In this document: positions 50,866 through 59,217 of the stretch, piece after piece
How the letters are laid out: the number at the start of each line of letters is the position of its first letter
Position numbering within the stretch: the first letter of the stretch is position 1
Origin: Planctomycetales bacterium ZRK34
GTDB lineage: Bacteria > Planctomycetota > Phycisphaerae > Phycisphaerales > Zrk34
Direction of reading: 5' to 3'
DNA length: 64,000 nt
Assembly (NCBI GenBank): GCA_014873095.1
Contig: CP050848.1
Span: 4,151,850 to 4,215,849, forward strand
Made by a program: the position numbers and the translations under genes
The notes under the pieces: generated by a model
The model's database searches: none
Told to the model about the DNA's origin: nothing
Seen by the model: only the letters and a program-made list of their open reading frames with translations

Positions 50866-52473
50866 ATGTCTATTCCCAATCCCAGCCATGTATTCGGTTG
50901 CCTCGCCGTCCTCTTCGTTCTGTAGTTTGCCCATCATGCGAGTGCAGACTTCCCCGCCCTCGATGTCGGATCATTCGACCAGAACGCGGCATCGCTGAAG
51001 ACCATTGGCGCCCTCCCCGACAATCGTAGCTATACCGTTGTCTCCCTGGACCATCCCACGGCTCTGTCGCCGGAGCAACTGACCGGCAAGCAGGCCGCCC
51101 TGGGCTCGGCGTGGTTGAGCGAAGGCCGATTCCTCATGCGACTGGACGAAGCGGGTCTCCGCAACTACCTCCAGCATGATCACGCCGCGATGACCACGTT
51201 CTTCAGCCGCGTCGTCGAGAACTCCGACCAGATGTCCGCCAAGTCTCTCACGTTTTCCGGCAGGGTTGCCGAACAGGATCGACACGGCGTCCGCGACCTG
51301 GTGATCGTCGCCGATGACGCCGGGCTGTTTGATACGCTCAGTGGGATGGGCCAATGCGGCGTGGCGTTGATCGCGCCGACCGACCCGCAAGCCGTGGCCA
51401 GCGCCAAGCCGGGCGACTCCATCGAATTCAACGTGGAACTGTTCGGCCTTCTCGACGCCTACAGCAACCTCATCCCTGAGATCCAAACCGCCAAGCCGAT
51501 GACGGTGCACGCGGTTTTCACAAGCGGCGACAAGCCCATCGCCCGCGCCACAGCAGAGGTCAAGCAGTACCCCGCCGTGATTCGCCACAGGCGTCCGAGC
51601 ATGTCCTTCGTGGCTGCCTGGGCACAGAATGCGACCTATGACTATCGCAAACACCAGTTCACCTTCATGATCGGCCGCCATGGCGCGACCCCCGCCACGC
51701 TGGCCGCAGGCCCGATCCCGCCGGATGCCTCCGCAACATTCCTTGTGGTCGATCCCGAAGCGCGCGCCGTTGAACTGGCGCAGGAAAAGCAGGCGCGTCA
51801 CGAGGCTGCCGTACAGGCCCGTGAAGAAGCCAGCGCCCAACGCAAAGCGGAAGTCGCCGAACAGAACCGTGAGTTCTACGCCAAGAAAGCCGAAGACCGC
51901 GCCAAGGCCGTCGAAGCCAACAAACCGCGTCAGGCCAAGTGGGACACCATCTCCATCTGCGTATGGGTGCTGAGCATTCTCGCCATCGGTCTTCACGCTT
52001 ACTCGTGGTTTGGCCGCTTGCATCCATCCTGGCATCTTCCCCCCGATCAGACGCTGCCCACGCTTCGCAGCATGATCGCCATCGGTTGGTCCGGCTACTT
52101 CCTCTACCGCGCCGCTGGGGTGTGGGGCACCGTTGACGCGCCCATCATCGACACGTGGTTTCTCTGCGGCGTCGGTGGCGTGGTGGCCATGCTCCTGACC
52201 CCCATGACGCAGAACTTCTTCCACACCACCCAGCAGGAGCGCACCTACAACGCCGTGCATGATGCGGTCAGTCAGGCCGTGGGCACGTGGGACTGGGTGA
52301 TTCGCCTGATCGCGCGATGGATTCTTGCCCCGCTGATCATCGGCGGGCTGCTGTGCCCCTTCCTCTGGGCCGGCATGGTCGTCCGCGCCGCATGGATTGC
52401 CTGGTCCATGTCCCGCAAGGCCCGCGTCCATCCTGAAAATGACGACATGGCCCCGGGTGTTGATATGCAGTGA
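50866..52473 (+). pseudogene. Exported/membrane protein of unknown function, amber codon in signal peptide
   Basis: The frame starting at ATG 50866 encodes a signal peptide (MSIPNPSHVFGCLAVLFVL), then a TAG at 50923-50925, then continues in the same frame with FAHHASA (a signal-peptidase-like site) and mature sequence ADFPALDVGSFDQNAASLKT to a stop at 52473. So one nonsense codon interrupts an otherwise intact gene of about 535 codons. The body has an extracytoplasmic part, an alpha-helical charged segment (AQEKQARHEAAVQAREEASA, about 250-310), and four or so C-terminal hydrophobic helices from DTISICVWVLSILAIGLHAY on. I recognise no family. A downstream TTG could restart translation at 51115 but would lack the signal peptide. 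Confidence 0.68.
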
Positions 52474-52577
52474 CGATGATCGGACGCTTCCGGAAGCGTT
52501 GTGGCATGGTTGTCACGGTGGTCGTGCGGGATCAGGCCGGTGTCATAGGGGTTCGTGGCCAGCGTCTCGAAGACGTA

Positions 52578-52706
52578 CTGCGGCTCATCACCGCCAAGCA
52601 CCACGACGGCTTTGCGATGTATCCGACGAAGGCCCGCCAATGGAACATCGTCGCATCCTCGCCGTACGGCAAGGATGCGATCGGTCCGCTGGCCAAAGGA
52701 AATGAC
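52578..52706 (+). pseudogene. GH29 alpha-L-fucosidase fragment
   Basis: Within an open frame running 52470-52880, residues RLITAKHHDGFAMYPTKARQ and WNIVASSPYGKDAIGPLAKG are a clear piece of a GH29 fucosidase (the T-A-K-H-H-D-G-F block that lines the active site). The protein before and after it is not fucosidase-like, and the full enzyme is about 400-500 residues long, so only some 40 remain. The frame's end (TDEIDGLVTAKYKGVTAQIA and an acidic tail) may belong to another decayed gene. Confidence 0.6.
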
Positions 52707-52886
52707 ATGATCAACATAGTCGATCATGTATGGATAGGGAGTTTGAAGTCTGAAAGAACAGCGATGACCGATGAAATCGATGGGCTCGTTACCGCCAAGT
52801 ACAAAGGCGTCACAGCTCAAATTGCGGTTGAAGACTTGGAAGTGGTCGAAGGCCCCGATGAAGATGAAGTTGGCGAGTAAACCACA

Positions 52887-52910
52887 AGCCCCCGCCATCT
52901 GGCGGGGGCT
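52887..52910 (-). terminator. Hairpin terminator after tRNA-Val
   Basis: A perfect 10-bp stem, AGCCCCCGCC (52887-52896) and GGCGGGGGCT (52901-52910), with a four-base loop, lies just 3' of the tRNA on the minus strand. The tract after it (TGTGG) is not T-rich. Confidence 0.6.
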
Positions 52911-52915
52911 GTTAA

Positions 52916-52989
52916 TGGGCGATACAGGACTCGAACCTGTAACCCCCTGCGTGTAAAGCAGGTGCTCTAGCCAATTGAGCTAATCGCCC
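52916..52989 (-). tRNA. tRNA-Val (anticodon TAC)
   Basis: On the minus strand 52989 to 52916 folds as a full cloverleaf of 74 bases. Acceptor GGGCGAT pairs with ATCGCCC plus discriminator A. The D arm is GCTC/GAGC, the anticodon arm CCTGC-TTTACAC-GCAGG with TAC at positions 34-36, and the T arm ACAGG-TTCGAGT-CCTGT. CCA is not encoded. It is the integration site type used by phage elements; a partial copy of its 3' end lies at 49711-49735. Confidence 0.97.
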
Positions 52990-52994
52990 GGACG

Positions 52995-53020
52995 GTAGGT
53001 CAGGCCGGGGCCTGACCTAC
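52995..53020 (-). terminator. Hairpin between lpd and tRNA-Val
   Basis: GTAGGTCAGG (52995-53004) pairs perfectly with CCTGACCTAC (53011-53020). It lies eight bases past the lpd stop and just before the tRNA 5' end on the same strand. With no T-run it may be a terminator of modest strength or a processing hairpin. Confidence 0.5.
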
Positions 53021-53027
53021 TCGGATT

Positions 53028-54449
53028 TTAGCGACCTTTGCGGGCGATGTAATGGGGGCTGTGGCCGTAGTAGAGTTCGGCGGCTTCCATGAAGGTTTCG
53101 CTGGTGGTCGGGTGCGGGTGGATCGTCGAGGCGACGTCTTCGGCGGTGGCGGCCATCTCGATGGCGAGCGTGGCGCCGGCGATCAGGTCACCCGCGCTGA
53201 TGCCGACGATGCCGACGCCGAGGATGCGATCGGTGTGGGGGTCGACGATGAGCTTGGTCAGACCGTCGGGGCGATCCAGCGTGACGGCGCGACCCGAAGC
53301 GGCCCAGGGGAACTTGGTGATCTTGTGATCGATGCCGCGGTTCAGACAGTCGGCTTCGGTCAGACCGGTCCAGGCGAGCTCGGGGTCGGTGAACACGACC
53401 GCGGGGATGGCGGCCGGATCATACGCGGCGGGCTCGCCGGCCATGGCGTTGATAGCGGTCTTGGCTTCGAAGGTCGCCTTGTGGGCGAGGCCCGGTTCGC
53501 CGGCGACATCGCCGATGGCATAGATGTTCGGCTCGCCGGTGCAGCGACGGGAATCGACTTCGATGAAGCCGCGCTCGGTGACTTTGACGTTGAGATTTTC
53601 CAGGCCCAGGTGTTGCGAGTTGGGCGCGCGGCCGACGGTCACGAGCACGCGATCGTAAGTGCGTTCCTCATTGAGATCAGCGCTGAGCAGCTTGACCTTG
53701 ACGTTGCTCTTGCCGGGTTTGACCTCGGAGACGCGCGTGTCGGTGAGGATCGACTCGACACGGGCCTTGAAGCTCTTGGCGAGCACTTCGGACAGATCCT
53801 TGTCGGCCCCGGGAAGGATGTTCGACAGCATTTCAACGACGGTGACCTTCGACCCCAGCGCCTGATAGACGGTGCCGAGCTCGAGGCCGATGTATCCGCC
53901 GCCGACGACCAGCAGCTTCTTGGGGATGTCCGGCAGGTCGAGCGCTTCGGTCGAGGTCATCACACGATCCGAACCGACGTCGAAAACCTTCGGCATGGCG
54001 GGGCGCGACCCGGTGGCGATCAGGGCGAAGTCGAACTCGACTTTCTTGGTCTTGCCGTTTTCGTCGGAGACGGTCAGCGACTTGTTGTCGTTGAACGCGG
54101 CGCGGCCCTGCATGAACTTGACCTTGTGCTGCTTGGCCATCGCGCCGAGCCCGCTGGTCAGCTTGGTGACGACCTTGTCCTTGAACTTGCGCAGCTTGTC
54201 GAGATCGAACTTGGGTTCGGAGAAAGTTACGCCCCAGTTGGCCGCTTCCTTGGTCTCTTCGATCACGCGGGCCACGTGCAGCAGCGCCTTGGACGGGATG
54301 CACCCGACGTAGAGGCAGACGCCGCCGGGGTTGGCGCGCTGATCGATGAGGGTGACGTCGAAACCCTGATGCGCGGCGTTGAAGGCTGCGGGATATCCGC
54401 CGGGGCCGGCGCCGATGATGACGAGACGTTTGCCGTTGGAGTCTGACAC
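53028..54449 (-). CDS. lpd: Dihydrolipoyl dehydrogenase (E3)
   Basis: E3 reoxidises the lipoyl group of the pyruvate dehydrogenase complex, passing electrons through FAD to NAD+. The 473-aa protein starts at GTG complementary to 54447-54449, with AAGGAAG upstream. LVIIGAGPGGYPAAFNAA is the FAD dinucleotide fold, GGVCLYVGCIPSKALLHVA holds the redox-active Cys pair (C-x4-C), VVGGGYIGLELGTVYQALG the NAD fold, YAIGDVAGEPGLAHKA the FAD ribityl motif. HPHPTTSETFMEAA contributes the catalytic His-x4-Glu of the dimer interface. It is last of the three PDH genes and is followed by a hairpin. Confidence 0.97.
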   Translation of the reverse strand: MSDSNGKRLVIIGAGPGGYPAAFNAAHQGFDVTLIDQRANPGGVCLYVGCIPSKALLHVARVIEETKEAANWGVTFSEPKFDLDKLRKFKDKVVTKLTSGLGAMAKQHKVKFMQGRAAFNDNKSLTVSDENGKTKKVEFDFALIATGSRPAMPKVFDVGSDRVMTSTEALDLPDIPKKLLVVGGGYIGLELGTVYQALGSKVTVVEMLSNILPGADKDLSEVLAKSFKARVESILTDTRVSEVKPGKSNVKVKLLSADLNEERTYDRVLVTVGRAPNSQHLGLENLNVKVTERGFIEVDSRRCTGEPNIYAIGDVAGEPGLAHKATFEAKTAINAMAGEPAAYDPAAIPAVVFTDPELAWTGLTEADCLNRGIDHKITKFPWAASGRAVTLDRPDGLTKLIVDPHTDRILGVGIVGISAGDLIAGATLAIEMAATAEDVASTIHPHPTTSETFMEAAELYYGHSPHYIARKGR

Positions 54450-54514
54450 GGGGCAACTTCCTTGTTTGGATAAGACACGCCGCAAGCGGCGTCGCTAAAC
54501 AGTGTGGTTAAACC

Positions 54515-55798
54515 TTACATCGCCATCAACAGCGGGTTTTCGACCGCGTCGATGATCCAGCGCAGGCAGCGGGCGCCGTCGGCGCCGTCGACGAGGCGGT
54601 GGTCGAAGCTCAATGACAGCGGAGCCATCAGGCGCGGGACGAACTGCTTGCCGTCCCAGACGGGCTCGTTGACGGCCCGGCCCATGCCGAAGATGGCGAC
54701 CTGCGGGGTGTTCACGATCGGCGTGAAGAAACCCGTGCCGATGGAGCCGAGGTTGGTGATGGTGAACGTGCCGCCGGACATATCATCGGGCAACAGCTTG
54801 CCGTCGCGGGCCTTCTTCGAAATCTCGGTCAGTTCGACGGCGAGTTCGATGATGTTTTTCTGATCGACATCACGCAGCACCGGCACGACCAGGCCGCGCG
54901 GCGTGTCGGCGGCGCAGCCGAGGTGGTACACGTTGTGGTACTCGATCTCGGCGGTTTCCATGTCGAGCGAGGCGTTGAGCGTGGGGAACTGCTTCAGCGC
55001 GGCGGCGGTGATCTTCATGAACATCGCCGTGATCGTCAGCTTGCCGCCGGCGGCTTCGGCCTTGCGCTTGAACTTCTGGCGGAGGGCTTCGAGGTCGGTC
55101 ACGTCGGCCTTGTCGAAGATGGTCACGTGCGGGACTTCATTCCAGCAACGGGCCATGTGGGCGGCGGTGACCTTGCGGACCTTGCTCATCGGCTCGCGCT
55201 GCACGGCGGGTTTGGCGGCGCTGCCGGATGCGGCGGTCTTGCTTCCGGGTGTGCCCTGCGTGCGTGCGAAGTGTTTGACATCGTCGACGCTGATGCGACC
55301 ACCGGGGCCGGAGCCTTCGACCAGCGAGACGTCGATGCCGATCTCGCGGGCAAACTGGCGAACCGACGGAGCGGCGGGAACCGGCGCGCCGCGCGGGGCG
55401 GCGGGTTTTGACGGGGTCGATGGCGCGGGCGGGGCGGGCTTTTCTTCGGGGGTGGAAGAAGGCGCCGCTTCGCGGCTGCCGCTAACGGGGTCTTCCTTTT
55501 TGGCGGGAGCCTCTTCCTTCTTGGCGGGTTTTTCCTCGGCCTTGCCGTCACCGCCGGCGGCGGAATCATCGACGGTCAGCACCACGTGGCCGACGTTGAT
55601 GGTCTCGCCTTTCTTGACGTTGACCGCGGTGACCTTCCCCGCGACCGTCGACGGAATCTCCATCACGGCCTTGTCGGTTTCGGCTTCGAGGACGGGCTGA
55701 TCCGCAGCGATCACGTCGCCGACGTTGACCAGCACGTCGACGATGTCGGCGGACTTCACATTCTCGCCCAGGTCGGGCAGCTTGAACTCAACGGCCAT
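54515..55798 (-). CDS. aceF: Dihydrolipoamide acetyltransferase (E2)
   Basis: The product is 427 aa. One lipoyl domain comes first (residues 1-80, with ETDKAVMEIPS holding the lipoylated Lys 43), then an Ala/Pro/Lys-rich linker, a peripheral-subunit-binding domain (VRQFAREIGIDVSLVEGSGP, about 145-180) and the catalytic domain ending LSLSFDHRLVDGADGARCL, whose D-H-R-x-x-D-G motif contains the active-site His. It makes acetyl-CoA and forms the core of the complex. Only one lipoyl domain is present, fewer than in enterobacterial E2. It lies between the genes for E1 and E3 on the same strand. Confidence 0.96.
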   Translation of the reverse strand: MAVEFKLPDLGENVKSADIVDVLVNVGDVIAADQPVLEAETDKAVMEIPSTVAGKVTAVNVKKGETINVGHVVLTVDDSAAGGDGKAEEKPAKKEEAPAKKEDPVSGSREAAPSSTPEEKPAPPAPSTPSKPAAPRGAPVPAAPSVRQFAREIGIDVSLVEGSGPGGRISVDDVKHFARTQGTPGSKTAASGSAAKPAVQREPMSKVRKVTAAHMARCWNEVPHVTIFDKADVTDLEALRQKFKRKAEAAGGKLTITAMFMKITAAALKQFPTLNASLDMETAEIEYHNVYHLGCAADTPRGLVVPVLRDVDQKNIIELAVELTEISKKARDGKLLPDDMSGGTFTITNLGSIGTGFFTPIVNTPQVAIFGMGRAVNEPVWDGKQFVPRLMAPLSLSFDHRLVDGADGARCLRWIIDAVENPLLMAM

Positions 55799-55816
55799 TT
55801 CCGGTGCTTCCTTAGA

Positions 55817-58516
55817 TCAGGCGTAAAGCGGATTGGGTTTATCAGGATTAATGCCCAGGTCCGCGATCGCCTGGGCGGGGATGGACTTGTCGATCTTGCC
55901 TTCGCGGGCCAGCGCGGTCAGCGTGGCCAGCGTCACGTAGCGGGCGTCGACTTCGAAGTGATCACGCAGCGCTTCGCGCGACTCGCTGCGGCCGAACCCG
56001 TCGGTGCCCAGCGAATAGATGCCGCCGGGTACCCACTTGCTCACCGAGTCCGGCAGCGCCTTCATGTAGTCGCTGGACGCGACGACCGGACCATTGGGCC
56101 CGTCGAAACACTCGGTCACATACGGCACGCGCTGTTCGTCGTTCGGGTGCAGCATGTTGTACTGCTCGCACTCGAGGGCTTCGCGGCGCAGCTCCGTGTA
56201 GCTGGTCACCGACCACACATCCGCTTCGACGTCGTACTTCTCGGCGAGAATCTTCTGAGCGTCGAGCACGCAGTTCATGATCGAGCCGGAGCCCAGCAGG
56301 GTGGCGCGGTGCTTGCCCTTGGTGCTGCCGCCGCCGGGAGCGGACTTCACCTTGTACGCGCCCTTGAGGATGCCTTCGTCGCAGCCCTCGGGCTTGGCGG
56401 GGTGGGTGTACGATTCGTTGCCGACGGACATGTAGTAGAAGATGTCTTCGTTTTCGTAATACATCCGCTTGATGCCGTCGCGGACGATCACGCCGATCTC
56501 GTAGGCGAAGCTCGGATCGTAGCAACGGATGTTCGGCACGATGGAAAACAGCAGGTGGCTCTGGCCGTCTTCGTGCTGCAGGCCCTCGCCGTTGAGCGTG
56601 GTGCGACCGGCGGTGCCGCCGACCATGAACCCGCGCGTCCGCATGTCGCCGGCACACCAGACCAGGTCGCCGATGCGCTGGAACCCGAACATCGAGTAGT
56701 ACACGTAGAACGGAATCATCGGCTGCTGATGCGCCGCGTGGGAAGTGCCCGCGGCGATCAGGTCGCACATGGCGCCGGCTTCGTTGATGCCTTCTTCGAG
56801 GATCTGGCCGTCGGTGGCTTCCTTGTAGTAGGCGATCGAGTCGCGGTCGACCGGCTCGTAGAGCTGGCCGACGTGCGAGTAGATGCCGACCATCGGGAAC
56901 AGGCCGTCCATGCCGAACGTGCGCGCCTCATCGGGGATGATCGGCACGATGTACTTGCCCAGCGACTTGTCACGCAGCAGCTTCTGCAGGATGCGGACGA
57001 AAGCCATGGTCGTGGCGATGTCGCGATCGCCGGTGCCTTCGTCAAACTGCGTGAAAGCCGAGTCGTCGGGTTTTTCCCAGTTGCAGGTCGTGACGCGCCG
57101 CGTGGGGACGTGGCCGCCCTGGGCATTGAGCCGCTCGCGGATGTACTGCATTTCGATCGAGTCGTCGGCCGGCTTGTAGAACGGCACCTTGCCCACCTGC
57201 TCGTCGGTCAGCGGAATGTCGAAACGATCGCGGAAGGCGAGCATTTCCTTTTCGTTGAGCTTCTTCTGCTGGTGGGTGATGTTCTTGCCTTCGCCGGCTT
57301 CGCCCGTGCCGTAGCCCTTGATGGTCTTGGCGAGGATGACCGTGGGGGCGCCTTCGTGCTCGGAGGCCGACTTGAAAGCGGTGTAGACCTTGCGGGGGTC
57401 GTGCCCGCCGAGTCGCAGGTGCCACAGTTCGTTGTCGGAAAGGTGCTCGACCATCTTGGCGAGCTGTTCATTGACGCCGAACACTTTCTCGCGGATGTAC
57501 TTGCCGCCTTCGACGCGCAGCTTCTGGTACTGGCCGTCGACCATTTCTTCGAGGCGGTTGGCCAGCAGGGCGTCGTGGTCGGCTTCGAACAGCGGATCCC
57601 AGTCGCTGCCCCAGAGGACCTTGATGACGTTCCAGCCGGCGCCGCGGAAGGTGGCTTCGAGTTCCTGAATGATTTTCGAGTTGCCGCGGACCGGGCCGTC
57701 GAGGCGCTGCAGGTTGCAGTTGACGACCCAGATGAGGTTGTCGATCTTCTCGCGGGCGGCCAGGGAGATCGCGCCGAGGGTTTCCGGCTCGTCGGATTCA
57801 CCGTCGCCGACGAAGGCCCAGACCTTGGCGCCCTTGTAGTCGCGGATGCCGCGGTCATCGAGGTAGCGCATGAACCGGGCGCGGTAGATCGACATGATCG
57901 GCCCAAGGCCCATCGAAACGGTGGGGTATTCCCAGAAGTCGGGCATCAGCCACGGGTGGGGATAGCTGGACAGCCCGCCGCCGATGCCGGCCCGCAGCTC
58001 GCGGCGGAAGTTTTCGAGGTGGCTTTCGTTGAGGCGACCTTCGACGAAGGCGCGGGAGTAGTTGCCGGGGGCCGAGTGACCCTGGAAGTAGATCGCATCG
58101 CCGCCGCAGGCGTGATCCTTGCCGCGGAAGAAGTGGTTGTAGCCGACTTCGTAGAGCGTGGCGAGCGAGGCGTAGGAGCTGATATGCCCGCCGGGGGCGG
58201 CCGGATCGCGGTTGGCGCGGACGACCATCGCCATGGCGTTCCAGCGGATGATGCTCTTGATGCGGCGTTCGATTTTCAGATCGCCGGGGTAGGGCGGCTG
58301 GCGGTGGGCCGGGATCGTGTTCATGTAGGGCGTCTGGCTGGTGACCGGCAGGACGACACCCTTTTTCTGGGCGTGGATCTGCAGGTTGCGCAGAAGCTGC
58401 TTGACGAAGTCGGGGCCCTGGGCGTGGAGGACATCTTCGAGGGATTCCAGCCAGTCGTGGGTCTGCTGGGCCAGCACGGCGGGGTCCTGCGGGGTCTGGC
58501 CGAGATACGTGCTCAT
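55817..58516 (-). CDS. aceE: Pyruvate dehydrogenase E1, homodimeric type
   Basis: This 899-aa protein is of the AceE (single-chain, homodimeric) type, not the alpha/beta type. I start at the ATG complementary to 58514-58516, with AAGGA upstream. VVRANRDPAAPGGHISSYAS, HACGGDAIYFQGHSAPGNYS, VWAFVGDGESDEPETLGAI (the G-D-G-x-N-type ThDP-binding motif, with E and D replacing the last residues) and LIWVVNCNLQRLDGPVRGNS mark the ThDP half. GHVPTRRVTT and EGLQHEDGQSHL mark the pyrimidine half. It decarboxylates pyruvate and reductively acetylates lipoyl-E2. The gene leads the aceE-aceF-lpd operon, with 18 and 65-bp gaps. Confidence 0.97.
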   Translation of the reverse strand: MSTYLGQTPQDPAVLAQQTHDWLESLEDVLHAQGPDFVKQLLRNLQIHAQKKGVVLPVTSQTPYMNTIPAHRQPPYPGDLKIERRIKSIIRWNAMAMVVRANRDPAAPGGHISSYASLATLYEVGYNHFFRGKDHACGGDAIYFQGHSAPGNYSRAFVEGRLNESHLENFRRELRAGIGGGLSSYPHPWLMPDFWEYPTVSMGLGPIMSIYRARFMRYLDDRGIRDYKGAKVWAFVGDGESDEPETLGAISLAAREKIDNLIWVVNCNLQRLDGPVRGNSKIIQELEATFRGAGWNVIKVLWGSDWDPLFEADHDALLANRLEEMVDGQYQKLRVEGGKYIREKVFGVNEQLAKMVEHLSDNELWHLRLGGHDPRKVYTAFKSASEHEGAPTVILAKTIKGYGTGEAGEGKNITHQQKKLNEKEMLAFRDRFDIPLTDEQVGKVPFYKPADDSIEMQYIRERLNAQGGHVPTRRVTTCNWEKPDDSAFTQFDEGTGDRDIATTMAFVRILQKLLRDKSLGKYIVPIIPDEARTFGMDGLFPMVGIYSHVGQLYEPVDRDSIAYYKEATDGQILEEGINEAGAMCDLIAAGTSHAAHQQPMIPFYVYYSMFGFQRIGDLVWCAGDMRTRGFMVGGTAGRTTLNGEGLQHEDGQSHLLFSIVPNIRCYDPSFAYEIGVIVRDGIKRMYYENEDIFYYMSVGNESYTHPAKPEGCDEGILKGAYKVKSAPGGGSTKGKHRATLLGSGSIMNCVLDAQKILAEKYDVEADVWSVTSYTELRREALECEQYNMLHPNDEQRVPYVTECFDGPNGPVVASSDYMKALPDSVSKWVPGGIYSLGTDGFGRSESREALRDHFEVDARYVTLATLTALAREGKIDKSIPAQAIADLGINPDKPNPLYA

Positions 58517-58924
58517 GGTTCGAGTCCTTGGTCTGTTTGCTGCGTTCCGCTGCGGGGCTGTTCGGAATCGACGAAGCCGGGGGCCGGATCGGACGCCGCC
58601 GAGGGGGCGGGTCGAACTCTCAGGCGACGGTGCCTTGCGGGGTTCTTCCGAACGACGGAGCGGGGATATCCTCAAAAAACAACGATCGCGCTGACCATCA
58701 TAAGCCCATCTGCCGTGAAAGTCACAGCCGCGGAGGCGATTGCGGAAGCGTCGCCGGTGGCGCTTCGGGGCCCGGCCTGCGTACGGGCAACAGGCAGATC
58801 AGCCGCCAAGCCATGAGTTTAGCGGATTGGCCGCCGACTGCCAACGACCCGATCAACCAAATTGACTAGGGGCGACTGGGGACGTGTGTTTTTCGTGAAA
58901 CGGGGTTTTACCCGGCGACACGGG
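58517..58924. other. Upstream region of aceE, no gene seen
   Basis: This stretch probably holds the aceE promoter on the minus strand. The plus-strand frames here are antisense-like or low-complexity and I do not support any as a gene. Confidence 0.5.
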
Positions 58925-59217
58925 TGTGCGCGCCGGCAGCGTTTTTGTTGCGGCAGGGCGGGGGCGCGCACAAAGGCGTCGGCGAACATGCTCGCGTGTG
59001 CGCACAGGGCGGACGGGGGTGGACAGATTGTGCGCATGAATCTGACGGACGACGCGGTGATGCGCATGAACGTTGCGCGGGGGTTGTCAGCGTGTGCGCA
59101 CCGGCGCGGTCGAAAGACGCCTCTGTGCGCGGCGGGATGTGAAAACCCCCGATATCGGCGTGATATCGGGGGCTTGGAGGGGTTTTGCAAAAAGCGTGTT
59201 TTTGTCACGCTGTGCGC
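58925..59217. repeat. Cluster of TGTGCGC heptamers
   Basis: TGTGCGC occurs in the forward orientation at 58925, 58997, 59029, 59093, 59124 and 59211, and inverted (GCGCACA) at 58966. The copy at 58997-59006 is a full palindrome TGTGCGCACA, and several copies continue as TGCGCATGAA (59031, 59061). Spacing is irregular (31-87 bases). The region lies between convergent-to-divergent flanks (aceE upstream side, end of the esterase gene) and contains no supportable gene. Its role is unknown. Confidence 0.5.
59146..59172 (-). terminator. Terminator of the sialate O-acetylesterase gene
   Basis: CCCCCGATATC (59146-59156), a five-base loop and GATATCGGGGG (59162-59172) form a perfect 11-bp stem. On the minus strand it is followed by TTTTCAC, and it lies 46 bases past the esterase stop. 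Confidence 0.8.

Noticed and set aside
50923-50925. TAG as a pyrrolysine codon
   Set aside because: It falls inside a signal peptide, no pyl genes are present, and planctomycetes are not known to use it generally.
50971-52431. Minus-strand open frame opposite the amber-interrupted gene
   Set aside because: Glycine/alanine-rich antisense shadow; the plus strand gives a signal peptide, coiled coil and membrane helices in order.
55586-58816. Very long plus-strand open frame antisense to aceE and aceF
   Set aside because: It mirrors the codon structure of the two PDH genes in GC-rich DNA and shows no protein motif of its own.
58925-59217. Replication origin with DnaA boxes
   Set aside because: The repeats do not resemble TTATNCACA and no dnaA, dnaN or gidA gene is nearby.
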